From assembly GCF_022693705.1 (NCBI RefSeq), contig NZ_CP094288.1, forward strand, positions 1,474,451-1,538,450: 64,000 bases of DNA, given 5' to 3'. Below, in pieces: positions 55,854 through 63,550 of the stretch. The first letter of the stretch is position 1. Every line of letters begins with the position of its first letter. The notes below the pieces were generated by a model. It was not told the DNA's origin, searched no databases, and worked only from the letters and a program-made list of their open reading frames with translations. The position numbers and the translations under genes are program-made. Source of the stretch: Infirmifilum sp. NZ. GTDB lineage: Archaea > Thermoproteota > Thermoprotei > Thermofilales > Thermofilaceae.

Positions 55854-57140
55854 ATGCGGGTAGCAGAGGCCTTTGAGCCAGAAGCCCTTGAAAGGCTCGT
55901 CCTCCGCGGCGACGTGAGGTACTTCTCAGTCATCTTCCAGGACCTAGACGGGAGGATCCACGAGAGGGTGCTCAAGGCCAAGAACCCTGAAGCGCTCACC
56001 GGGGGCTTCCGGGTAGACGGCTACTCCCTAGGCCTAGCCAGCATCGAAGACTCGGACCTCACAGTCATACCCGACCCCTCCACCCTGAGGCTGGTCAACT
56101 CGCCCCTAGGCAGAACAGCCATCCTCATTGGAGACCTCTACTACGGGTCCAAGCCCCTCCCCACCTATTCCCGCCACATCCTCAGGGAAGTTGCCGAGAA
56201 GCTAGGCTTCGACCCCCTCGTTGGCCTCGAGGTCGAGTTCTACCTCACCAGCGGGTACAAGCCCGCGGACAACGGCTACTACTGGTCACCCCTCAGCAGC
56301 ACAGCCTCCTCCTTTCTAGCCGGGGTAATAGAGGAGCTTGAGAACGCCGGCATAGGGGTGCACTCGGCGCACCACGAGGTTGGGCCGGGCCAGTACGAGC
56401 TACTCCCAGAGCCCATGAGCCCCCTAGCGGCGGCCGACGCCCTGCTCCTCATCAAGAAAGTCGTCTGGCACAAGGCCGCCCAGCACGGCCTAAGCGCGAC
56501 GTTCATGCCCAAGCCCTTCACAGGCCTACCCGGAAGCGGCCTCCACCTGCACCTCAGCGCCCACAGGAACGGGTCGAACATCCTCGTGGAGGACGGCCAG
56601 CTCACCGAGCAGGGGCTCAGCTTCATAGCAGGCCTCCTCGCCCACGCCAGGGCCAACGCGCTACTCACAAACCCCACCGTCAACTCCTACAAGCGCCTCA
56701 TCCCAGGCTTCGAGGCCCCCGTCCTCGTCGCGTGGGGTGTGGGGAACAGGTCCGTCCTCGTCCGGGTACCGAGAGGCCCAAGAGGCGCCTCGGGGACCGT
56801 CGAGTACAGGCTACCGGACTCCTCCGGGAACGTGTACCTAGCACTGGCGGCTGTGCTCTCGGCTGGTGCCGACGGGCTGAGTAGGAGCCTCAAGCCCCCG
56901 CCCCCCTGCAGCGAGAACGCCTACAAGCTGGCAGGCCTCGAAGCCGTCCCGCGGACCCTACACGAAGCCGCGAGCCTTGCTGGTAGCGCAACCCTCCCTG
57001 AAGGCGGTGGCAGGGAGGCCATAGGGCTGCTGGTCGCCTCCAAGCTGGAGGAGTGGGAGAGCTACATCAGCTCCACGGGCGCGACCCCGTCTCAGACGGA
57101 GGTGACGGAGTGGGAGCTGAAGAGGTACTTCGACAGGTAG
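55854..57140 (+). CDS. Glutamine synthetase family protein (GlnA-like)
   Basis: A 428-residue protein of the glutamine synthetase class I fold. Active-site blocks are visible: VGLEVEFYL (metal glutamate), HHEVGPGQYEL (metal glutamates and ammonium site), GSGLHLHLS (histidine), NSYKRLIPGFEAP (glutamate loop) and SGTVEYRLPD (arginine). Length and the compact N-terminal beta-grasp domain fit archaeal GlnA or a GlnA-like gamma-glutamyl ligase. The adenylylation tyrosine region is not obvious. It stands just after the nuo operon with its own AT-rich promoter (near 55820-55850) and converges on the SIS gene, leaving two bases between them. Confidence 0.82.
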   Translation: MRVAEAFEPEALERLVLRGDVRYFSVIFQDLDGRIHERVLKAKNPEALTGGFRVDGYSLGLASIEDSDLTVIPDPSTLRLVNSPLGRTAILIGDLYYGSKPLPTYSRHILREVAEKLGFDPLVGLEVEFYLTSGYKPADNGYYWSPLSSTASSFLAGVIEELENAGIGVHSAHHEVGPGQYELLPEPMSPLAAADALLLIKKVVWHKAAQHGLSATFMPKPFTGLPGSGLHLHLSAHRNGSNILVEDGQLTEQGLSFIAGLLAHARANALLTNPTVNSYKRLIPGFEAPVLVAWGVGNRSVLVRVPRGPRGASGTVEYRLPDSSGNVYLALAAVLSAGADGLSRSLKPPPPCSENAYKLAGLEAVPRTLHEAASLAGSATLPEGGGREAIGLLVASKLEEWESYISSTGATPSQTEVTEWELKRYFDR

Positions 57141-57142
57141 CC

Positions 57143-57886
57143 TTAGAGCGGCTTCAGCCTCTCGAGGTACTTCTCCAGGAACCTCCTGTTCGCCTCATCC
57201 CCGCCGGGGACGTTAGAGCTCATCCACACCTCAGGCTCGACGCCCTTCTCCAGGAGTATCTCCACAGCCCTAGCCACGATGGACTGCAGTATGAAGGCGC
57301 ACACGATGGTGGAAACGGGCGCGACCCTCTGCGGGAAGCCCTCCAGCTTCAGCACGGCGTCACCCGCCGGCACCTTGTTGTCGATCACGATGTCGGCCAG
57401 CTCGTACAGCCTCTTGCCGAGGGGGTTCGAGGCAGGGACGCTCCGGCTGTACTCGACGCTCGTCACGGCTATCACCTTCAGTCCCCTCCTCCTCGCCTCG
57501 TCGGCCATCTCGACGGGCACCGCGTTCTTACCCGAGTTCGACACGATAATTAGGACGGAGTTCGGGTACAGGGGGACTGAGTCGAGGATAGCCTTAGCGT
57601 AGCCCGGCGTGCGCTCGAGGAAAGTGCTCCTCAAAGCCCCACCGAGGCCCGAGAGGCTGAGGTCGAAGAGCGGGTAAACCCTGACGAGCCCACCAGCCCT
57701 GTAGAACATCTCGAGCGCCATGATCATCGAGTGGCCAGTCCCGAAGACGTAGACGAACCCGCCCCTGGCCAGCGACTCCGCGACGAGCCCAGCGGCCTTC
57801 TCGAGGTTCCCCTCCTCCGAGAAGAAAACCTGGCCCAGGAGCTCCGTAACAGCGACGTAGAACTTCTCGAGAGCAGTACCCGGCAC
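57143..57886 (-). CDS. SIS-domain phosphosugar-binding protein
   Basis: A 247-residue protein with one SIS fold. The sugar-phosphate loop is [21 protein letters not shown], and [20 protein letters not shown] holds the S-x-S/N-S-G phosphate contact. It resembles the UPF0309/COG4821 group of uncharacterised phosphosugar-binding proteins. It may isomerise, or bind, an amino-sugar phosphate. A helical N-terminal part (residues 1-38) precedes the SIS domain. It converges on the glutamine synthetase-like gene; the next gene upstream is divergent. Confidence 0.8.
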   Translation of the reverse strand: MPGTALEKFYVAVTELLGQVFFSEEGNLEKAAGLVAESLARGGFVYVFGTGHSMIMALEMFYRAGGLVRVYPLFDLSLSGLGGALRSTFLERTPGYAKAILDSVPLYPNSVLIIVSNSGKNAVPVEMADEARRRGLKVIAVTSVEYSRSVPASNPLGKRLYELADIVIDNKVPAGDAVLKLEGFPQRVAPVSTIVCAFILQSIVARAVEILLEKGVEPEVWMSSNVPGGDEANRRFLEKYLERLKPL

Positions 57887-58082
57887 CGCTCACACCTCAT
57901 ACGGAAACCGCGCCCCCGGCTATTTAAAGCATCGCCACGCCTCTCAACGAAGATCGTAGGGGAAAGGACGGGTTTAGCGTATGGGCTCAAAATAGACGCA
58001 ACCTATCCCGTTTTTACTGGAAACTCGCTGCAAGAACATTATCTTTATTATGGAAAGTGCTTTCCGCATAAAATGAAAAAGA

Positions 58083-58094
58083 TAGAAATATAAG
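58083..58094 (+). promoter_or_regulatory. TATA box of the second V4R gene
   Basis: AGAAATATAAGG lies about 27-38 bases before ATG 58121 and supports that leaderless start over the upstream frame at 58100. Confidence 0.55.
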
Positions 58095-58120
58095 GAACCT
58101 TGACGAAACGAGAAAGCGAT

Positions 58121-58930
58121 ATGGATGCAGCGGGGGAATTTTTACCCTTCCATAGCGGGAGGATCGTGGTCATCCCCGGAGGCAGGCCCCACGCCTTCAG
58201 AGTAGATTTCGCGCCCGAGGCTCTGACAGCGAGGGGAGTTCTGGCGAGGATCTCCGAGTGCTTCGCGAGCAACGACACGCCCATCCTGAGCTTGCACGTG
58301 ACGGGCAGGCCCGGCGAACCCTTCTGGGCTTTCATAGCCTGCGAGCCTCCCGACAGCAAGGCAGTCGAGAGGATCAGGGAATGCCTGGCCAAGACGCCCT
58401 ACGTGAAAGGAGTCGAGCACTCCCCGCCGGTCATCGAGGGGGTTGCCGTCGACGCCTGGGGCTTCCCGCCGCTACTAGGGGGCATCCGCGCCGTTATTTT
58501 TCGGGAGCCGGTCCTCCGAGAGTTTCTCCTCTACGGCTGGAGGCACATGGGCACGGGCTTCGGCTACATCCTCTACCACACGTTCTTTGACTCTGGCGCC
58601 GCGATGCACCGCGAGTTCTACTCGAGGCTCGCTAGGAGGCGCGAGGACCAGGCGAGGCTACTCGAGCACGTGTTCAGGCTGACGGGCTACGGCGTCCTCG
58701 AGGTCGCCGAGTTCACGGACTGGAGGTTCGCGGCGAGGGTGTATGATAGCGTCGAGTGCAAGCACCTCGGCGAGATAGAGGAGGCGGAGAGCATGATGAT
58801 ACGCGGCCTGCTCGCTGGCTTCGTGGCTGCTAGCTGGGGCGTGGGCAGGGAGGGCGTCGAGCCCCGCGAGACGAAGTGCATAAAGAGGGGAGACCCCTAC
58901 TGCGAGTTCGTGATCACGAGGAGAGTGTGA
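58121..58930 (+). CDS. V4R-domain protein with ACT-like N-terminus (second copy)
   Basis: A 269-residue paralogue of the protein at 8241-9056. An ACT-like region lies at residues about 15-100 (VLARISECFASNDTPILSLHV), and a V4R domain runs from about residue 140 to the end, closing with TKCIKRGDPYCEFVI. The junction block GVAVDAWG is shared with the paralogue. The two differ in the aromatic and acidic residues of the V4R pocket (for example FFDSGAAMHREFYSRLARRR versus FYMTGRAMFEEWVGKLARRV), so they may bind different ligands. No DNA-binding domain is seen. It converges on the nucleotidyltransferase gene. Confidence 0.75.
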   Translation: MDAAGEFLPFHSGRIVVIPGGRPHAFRVDFAPEALTARGVLARISECFASNDTPILSLHVTGRPGEPFWAFIACEPPDSKAVERIRECLAKTPYVKGVEHSPPVIEGVAVDAWGFPPLLGGIRAVIFREPVLREFLLYGWRHMGTGFGYILYHTFFDSGAAMHREFYSRLARRREDQARLLEHVFRLTGYGVLEVAEFTDWRFAARVYDSVECKHLGEIEEAESMMIRGLLAGFVAASWGVGREGVEPRETKCIKRGDPYCEFVITRRV

Positions 58931-58943
58931 GGAGCCGGCCTCT

Positions 58944-59654
58944 CTAGGCTTGATCTCCGAGGAAGGCCTTGAGGTAGGGTATCACGCTTTTCTCAGCCTC
59001 CTCGATGTCCTTGTGAGTGTCGATGCTCTTCCACGCTACGCTGTCGTACTTCACGGCTCTGAGAAGCCCCTCCCTAGCCACCCTCGGGAAAGCCTCCCTC
59101 TCGATGTCCCCCCTCTCCGGCAGGTACTCGAAGACCCTCGGCGTGAAGGCGTACACTCCGGCGTTGATCCAGTACTCCCTCAGCAGGGGCTTCTCCACGA
59201 AGCTCCTCGCCACCTCACCATCTGTCTCCACGACGCCGTAGGGGCTTGGGAGGGGCACGAGGGCGATGCTGCCCACAGCGCCCCTAGCCTTCTCCACGAG
59301 CCTGGAGACGTCGAGGTTCGTCAGGACGTCGCCGTTCACCACCACGAAGACGTCCTCCCCTTTCAGCAGGGGTTCAGCGTTCTTGAGCGCGCCGCCGGTG
59401 CCGAGGGGCTCCTCCTCCACGGAGTAGTACACCTTCACGCCGAGCCTGGACCCGTTCCCCACGATCTCGAGGAACTTCTCCTTAAGGTGCCCAACGCACA
59501 TGATGAAGGTCGAGACACCCTGCCTCCTCAGCCACTCCACCTGCCAGACGACGATAGGCCTGCCAGCAACCTCCACGAGCGGCTTAGGCCTGTCATTCGT
59601 CAAGGGCCTCAGCCTCTTGCCGAGCCCGCCCGCCAGGATAACAGCCTTGAGCAT
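58944..59654 (-). CDS. Sugar nucleotidyltransferase (mannose-1-phosphate guanylyltransferase/GlmU type)
   Basis: A 236-residue nucleotidyltransferase. The nucleotide loop is AVILAGGLGKRLRPLTNDRPKPL spread from residue 4, EEEPLGTGGALKNAEPLL follows, and the magnesium aspartate is in VVNGDVLTNLD. EKPLLREYWINAGVYAF is the sugar-site block. No left-handed beta-helix follows, so it makes only the nucleotide sugar. Which NTP and sugar cannot be told. ATG 59654 (MLKAVILAGG) starts at the conserved N-terminus and follows a minus-strand TATA-like AAATTTATC near 59680. The gene is divergent from a small membrane protein. Confidence 0.88.
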   Translation of the reverse strand: MLKAVILAGGLGKRLRPLTNDRPKPLVEVAGRPIVVWQVEWLRRQGVSTFIMCVGHLKEKFLEIVGNGSRLGVKVYYSVEEEPLGTGGALKNAEPLLKGEDVFVVVNGDVLTNLDVSRLVEKARGAVGSIALVPLPSPYGVVETDGEVARSFVEKPLLREYWINAGVYAFTPRVFEYLPERGDIEREAFPRVAREGLLRAVKYDSVAWKSIDTHKDIEEAEKSVIPYLKAFLGDQA

Positions 59655-59738
59655 ACAAGTGGAGAGCGGCGCTCCCAAAGATAAATTTTTCCGGAATAGG
59701 CGACAAAAATATAAATTGTGCAATCGCTGAGTAAGCGT

Positions 59739-60014
59739 ATGTCCAGAGACCAGCTCGTCGGGGCAATCCTGCTCGTAGCGTCGATAGCCGTGATCCTCGC
59801 CTACGCGTGGCTCGTCTTCCTCACACCCTGGAGCCAGCTCGTCGTGCAGATAACCCTCTTCCTAGCCGTGGCCGGCGTCTTCGGCATCCTAGCCTGGATC
59901 GGCTACACCCTCGCAACCACCCCCCCACCCAAGCCCATAGAGGAGATCGAGAAGGAGATCGAGGAAGAGCTCAAGAAGCTCGAGCAGGAGCAGAAGCAGG
60001 AATCCCAGCAATAA
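59739..60014 (+). CDS. Small membrane protein with charged coiled tail
   Basis: A 91-residue protein. Two membrane segments (about residues 7-27 and 33-57) form a hairpin, followed by a proline-rich hinge (TTPPPKPIEEIE) and a highly charged helical tail rich in Glu and Lys. The topology leaves both ends on the same side, probably the cytoplasm. No family is named with confidence. ATG 59739 lies about 25 bases after the TATA-like AAAAATATAAATT (59703-59715), which is shared in part with the divergent nucleotidyltransferase gene. Confidence 0.65.
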   Translation: MSRDQLVGAILLVASIAVILAYAWLVFLTPWSQLVVQITLFLAVAGVFGILAWIGYTLATTPPPKPIEEIEKEIEEELKKLEQEQKQESQQ

Positions 60015-60349
60015 CATCATTATTTTTCAACGTAACTTTGTTTTACTGTAGTATAACAAGGTTATTTTCAGATACAACTACTTTATACTAGAATATAACA
60101 ATGTTCCAGGAGCACTGTGTCCCCTTTGAACTGGGTCCCGCGAACCTCCCGCACAGCACGACACCAGTGCCGGGAAGCGCTGGTTATAACGCGCCTGATG
60201 GTGAAAGTCGTTAATTAGAAACACGACCAGGACATGGGGGCTGTTCTTGCCACATTTATCTAACAAGCGGAAGGCGCTCGACGACCGTCCTCGTCGAACG
60301 GTAAAAACGCATTTAGATTGGTTTCTAGACGTATACAGTGACGAGTATA
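60015..60349. other. AT-rich intergenic stretch
   Basis: About 335 bases. The left half is A+T-rich, with two similar segments (TAGTATAACAAGG near 60049-60061 and AGAATATAACAATG near 60090-60103) that look like weak promoters. The right half is ordinary. No gene is recognised. Confidence 0.4.
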
Positions 60350-60571
60350 ATGAAGAGAGGTCTCCGCGTTAGGGTCAGCGGGAAACCGCTGAGAAGGTTC
60401 ACGGAAAAGGCTCGAAGACTAGGTTTCATAATCGGCAAAGCTCTACGCAAAGCCATGGAGCCTTTCGCAAACGCCTGAGGCCCCTCTGCGACCACGCGGA
60501 TGAGAGGCCTCGTGAAGAGCAGGCTTTCCTACGAGGAGCTAGAGGAGGCTTACTCGGCGTTTAAAGGTTGA
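60350..60571 (+). pseudogene. Small antitoxin-like gene interrupted by an in-frame stop
   Basis: From ATG 60350 a 42-codon frame encodes a basic protein (MKRGLRVRVSGKPLRRFTEK). It stops at TGA 60476-60478. The same frame continues through GPSATTRMRGLV to SYEELEEAYSAFKG and a stop at 60571. The whole, read through, is about 73 residues: a strand, a basic helix and an acidic helical tail, as in small ribbon-helix-helix or VapB-like antitoxins. Either one nonsense mutation killed it or only the short form is made. No toxin gene is adjacent. Confidence 0.35.
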
Positions 60572-60707
60572 AGACTTCCCTGGGCTCATCCGCGCCCCTC
60601 AAATGCGAGTCGGCGGTTCGCGATGAGGTCTTCAAGCACGCGTAAGGCATTAACGTCATCTCATGCCGTGCAAAAGCGGAGAGCGTTAAGTAGCTGGGGC
60701 GAGGCCT

Positions 60708-62456
60708 TTACCCGGGCCTGGCCTGAAGCCGCCTGAGCAGCCCGAGGAAGCCCCTCAGATCCTCGATGCCCACGGGGAGGATGCCGACCCTAAGCGCCTC
60801 AACCGCCCTGTACGCGTCGCCAACCACCCTGACAGGGTAGAAGCCCATCCTAAGCGCCGTCACGCAGTTGTACAGGTCATCGTCCAGCACCACCACGGGC
60901 CCACGCCACCCCAGCTCCTCCACGCAGGCCCTGAACATCTCGGACTTAAACGGCCCGTAGCCGCTGTCCCGTCCGTAGAGCCTGACGCCGCCCAGGTGCT
61001 TCCTCAGTACGGAGACGGGCTGCATGCTGGCGACGCAGAGCTCAAGCCCCTCGAGGTCCCCGCCGCCCAGCAGGCGCTCCGCAGGTGCCCTCTCCTCCAA
61101 GCTCTGCAGTAGGCGCGACGCCTCCTCGAACCTAACCCTGTCCTCCCTCCAGAGTCTCCGTAGCGTCCCCGTCACGCTCTCCCAGGGCCTCCTGAAGCCG
61201 CGCTCCTCCAGCGCTCTGTAGGCTCGCCCCCAGTCAAGCCTCAGCTTCACGATCACCCCGTCGAAGTCGAGGATCGCGAGTGGCCTCCCGGCACCCACGA
61301 GGCGCCCGTAGAATCGCCTCAGCTTGGCGTAGTCCCTCTCAAGGGAGCGCAGCCAGCCCTCCCGCTCCGCCCCGAGCCTCTCAACAGCTACAGCCAGCTG
61401 GGCCGCGACCCTAGCAGGGTCCGAGAGGCTCACGTCGCTCCGCCTAGCCCTCAAGGCCATGCGGAGCCACGTCCCGGGCAGCTTGGCCGCGTACCTGAAC
61501 CCGTCCAGAACCCAGTAGAACTCACCGGCCCCGACCCTCAGCCCCCTCGCGAACGCCCGAGCCGAGTCAACCCCCTCCAGCGCCGCCTTCACCAGAACCG
61601 CCGGGAAGTGGTAGCCGAGCGAGACGGGGAGGTCCAGGCTACCCCAGAACTTCGGGTTCAGCTCCACCACGAAGTACCTCTCCTCAGCGGGCACCCGCTT
61701 GACCTCAACCATCAGCGGCCCGGTCCACCGGAGCCTCGAGAGCGCCAGCCTGCCGACCCCGTATAGCCTAGGGTCCAGGACAGGCCCCCTCGCCCCCAGG
61801 CTCGCACCGCCCCCGGGATCGTACTCGACAACCCTCTCGTGCGTGAACTCGAGCAGAGGCTCCCCCTCAAAGGCGACCGCCTCGTACCCCCTACCCCTCC
61901 CCGGCACGTACTCCTGAACCAGGCACGGGGCCCTCGCCGCCGCTGCCTCCACGGCCCCCTCCACGTCAGGGAAGAACTCCGGGCTAGCCGCGTCGCTCAA
62001 GCCCTTCACCACGAGCGGAGGCCTAAGCCTGTAGACAGCCCCAGCCCCCGAGCCGTCCCCGACGACCACCGAAGCGGGCACGAGGCTCTCTCCCAGTAGC
62101 TCCGCGAGCCCTGCCTTGCTCGACGCGACGACGACCTGCCCGTAGTCCGGAGCGATAACAGCGACCCGCCCGCGCCCCTTAACCCGCGAGAGCGAGAGGA
62201 CGTCCAGGAAGTCCACAGGCACAACCACGTCGCCCCCAACCCCCTCAGCAACATCGAGCACAGCAAGCCCCCACTCGGCCCCGCCACGCGCAGCGCCCTC
62301 CAGCACCACAACCCTGTCGAAAAGCCGCGAGTAGGCGAAGGGGTGCCTCCTGTGGGACGCGCCCACAACCTCAGCCCCAAGAGCCGCCCTTAGGGACCGC
62401 GCAATCGCGAGAGCCTTGCGCGAGGCAATCGATGCGACGACAACCCTGTAGCCCAT
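60708..62456 (-). CDS. ATP-grasp ligase fused to a HAD-family phosphatase domain
   Basis: A 582-residue two-domain enzyme. Residues about 1-370 are an ATP-grasp fold. It has ATP-binding lysine in PPLVVKGLSDAASPEFF, LVQEYVPGRGRGYEAVAF, and the metal-binding VVELNPKFWGSLDLPVSLGY. Residues about 385-575 are a HAD domain with all motifs: AILDFDGVIVKL, the serine in CVASMQPVSV, the lysine in YGPFKSEMF, and VVVLDDDLYNCVTALRMG. The ligase could join an amine or amino acid to a carboxylated glycan or small molecule, while the phosphatase acts on a phosphorylated partner. ATG 62456 (MGYRVVVASI) follows a TATA-like ACTTTATCTTG at 62490-62500. A polysaccharide deacetylase is nearby. Confidence 0.8.
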   Translation of the reverse strand: MGYRVVVASIASRKALAIARSLRAALGAEVVGASHRRHPFAYSRLFDRVVVLEGAARGGAEWGLAVLDVAEGVGGDVVVPVDFLDVLSLSRVKGRGRVAVIAPDYGQVVVASSKAGLAELLGESLVPASVVVGDGSGAGAVYRLRPPLVVKGLSDAASPEFFPDVEGAVEAAAARAPCLVQEYVPGRGRGYEAVAFEGEPLLEFTHERVVEYDPGGGASLGARGPVLDPRLYGVGRLALSRLRWTGPLMVEVKRVPAEERYFVVELNPKFWGSLDLPVSLGYHFPAVLVKAALEGVDSARAFARGLRVGAGEFYWVLDGFRYAAKLPGTWLRMALRARRSDVSLSDPARVAAQLAVAVERLGAEREGWLRSLERDYAKLRRFYGRLVGAGRPLAILDFDGVIVKLRLDWGRAYRALEERGFRRPWESVTGTLRRLWREDRVRFEEASRLLQSLEERAPAERLLGGGDLEGLELCVASMQPVSVLRKHLGGVRLYGRDSGYGPFKSEMFRACVEELGWRGPVVVLDDDLYNCVTALRMGFYPVRVVGDAYRAVEALRVGILPVGIEDLRGFLGLLRRLQARPG

Positions 62457-62905
62457 CACGACCAAGCCTGACTCCAAACCTATCAAGATAAAGTTAACCG
62501 CACTACACTCCGGGCCGCAAGCAATACATCACCGCTCTAGGCGCCTAAACACCCATGCCCCGGCCGCGCCTGCGCATTTACCCACCCCACCGGTCAGAGG
62601 GCTCCCTTTCGAGGTTTTCATGGGTTGCCTACAGTGGGCGTGTCGCCCCGGCTGGGGTAACACTTTCCGTAAAGGAGAAGTCCCCGTGAGTGATTTCTCG
62701 CGGAAAGGCGAGGGGTGATGAAGGCAAGCTGGCCTGGACGCTGCTAGGATGCAAATATTCGGTTACAGTGGCGAGCAGCTGACCGAGTAGCCTTGGAACC
62801 CTCCTGTGTGAAGTCACTCCCCTGAAAAAATAAAGTCAGCACGGAGAGAGGGGGAGATGCACCAAGGATATAAGTACCTTAACGCAGATAGTTAGCAGGA
62901 GAGCT
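62457..62905. other. Intergenic stretch with element remnant and promoters
   Basis: The stretch includes the TATA box of the ATP-grasp/HAD gene at its left, the tnpB/omega-RNA-like remnant listed separately, and a TATA-like AAGGATATAAGT (62865-62876) about 30 bases before GTG 62906. A hairpin CTCGC-GGAAAG-GCGAG occurs around 62697-62712. No intact gene is present. Confidence 0.4.
62590..62817 (-). mobile_element. Solitary remnant of a TnpB element (gene tail plus omega-RNA-like end)
   Basis: On the minus strand a short frame (62629-62817) ends with SVTPAGATRPL, resembling the tail encoded over the structured 3' end of archaeal tnpB genes. Immediately downstream, a segment around 62594-62626 closely resembles the distal end of the candidate omega RNA at 9402-9436. 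Both read ACCCATGA, then a C-rich arm, CGAA and a GGG-GCCCT arm. No upstream tnpB body is present. It looks like a decayed element end whose RNA part has outlived the protein gene. Confidence 0.45.
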
Positions 62906-63490
62906 GTGGACATCCTCAGCGTACTTTCGGCCATCGGAGGGGTGGGAGGGCTCGCGACGATCATCGCCTTAGCCTACTGGCTGGGAGGCAAATTCCGGGA
63001 AATAGACCTGAAGTTCGCCAACATCGAGAAAAGATTCGAGCAAATCGACGAGAGGTTCACCGAGGTAGACCGGAGGTTTGAAGCCATCGACAAGAGGTTT
63101 ACCGGGGTGGACGAAAGGTTTGAGGCCGTCGAAAAACGGCTCGACGGCGTCGAGAGGGAGCTGAAGAGGCTTGAGGAGAAGCTTGACAGCAGAACCTCAG
63201 AGCTCGCCGAGAGGATCTCGGGGCTCGAAGCAATGGTGGGCAGGAAGCTCGAGAGGCTGGCCGTCTCGAACCCCTTCACTCGGGAGGGGTGGAAGAGGCT
63301 CGCCGACCTCCTAGACAAGAGCGAGAAGGAGGAGCTGAGCCTCGAGGAAGCCCAGGAGCTGCTGGAGCTGGCCAGGAAGGCCGTGAGGGAGTACGGGGAG
63401 CACCCCGAAGCCTGGAAGCTGCACATATACGCCTCGATGATGCTCGGCCTAGCCTACAAGAGGATGAAGGAGCAGAGGCAGCAGAAGTGA
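62906..63490 (+). CDS. Membrane-anchored coiled-coil protein with seven-residue repeats
   Basis: A 194-residue protein. One N-terminal membrane segment (about residues 8-27) is followed by a long coiled coil. At residues about 42-84 a seven-residue unit of the form RF-x-x-(I/V)-(D/E)-x is repeated six times (RFEQIDE, RFTEVDR, RFEAIDK, RFTGVDE, RFEAVEK, RLDGVER). The C-terminal 60 residues are helical (WKRLADLLDKSEKEELSLEEA). Its tail would lie in the cytoplasm and could scaffold other proteins. Many archaea and bacteria carry such proteins with no known role. The leaderless GTG at 62906 fits the TATA-like box near 62865-62876. Confidence 0.7.
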   Translation: MDILSVLSAIGGVGGLATIIALAYWLGGKFREIDLKFANIEKRFEQIDERFTEVDRRFEAIDKRFTGVDERFEAVEKRLDGVERELKRLEEKLDSRTSELAERISGLEAMVGRKLERLAVSNPFTREGWKRLADLLDKSEKEELSLEEAQELLELARKAVREYGEHPEAWKLHIYASMMLGLAYKRMKEQRQQK

Positions 63491-63550
63491 AGCTCGAAGC
63501 ATGGAAAGGGGCACCGGAGCCCGGCCCAAGCCTACGGGTGTCTCCCGGCG

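Noticed and set aside
62640-62690. Plus-strand text PAGVTLSVKEK resembling the winged-helix fragment's PAGVTVSLTEKA at 11200-11232
   Set aside because: The match is only about eleven residues. The opposite strand fits a TnpB tail followed by an omega-RNA-like end, which explains more of the sequence, so the winged-helix reading was dropped.
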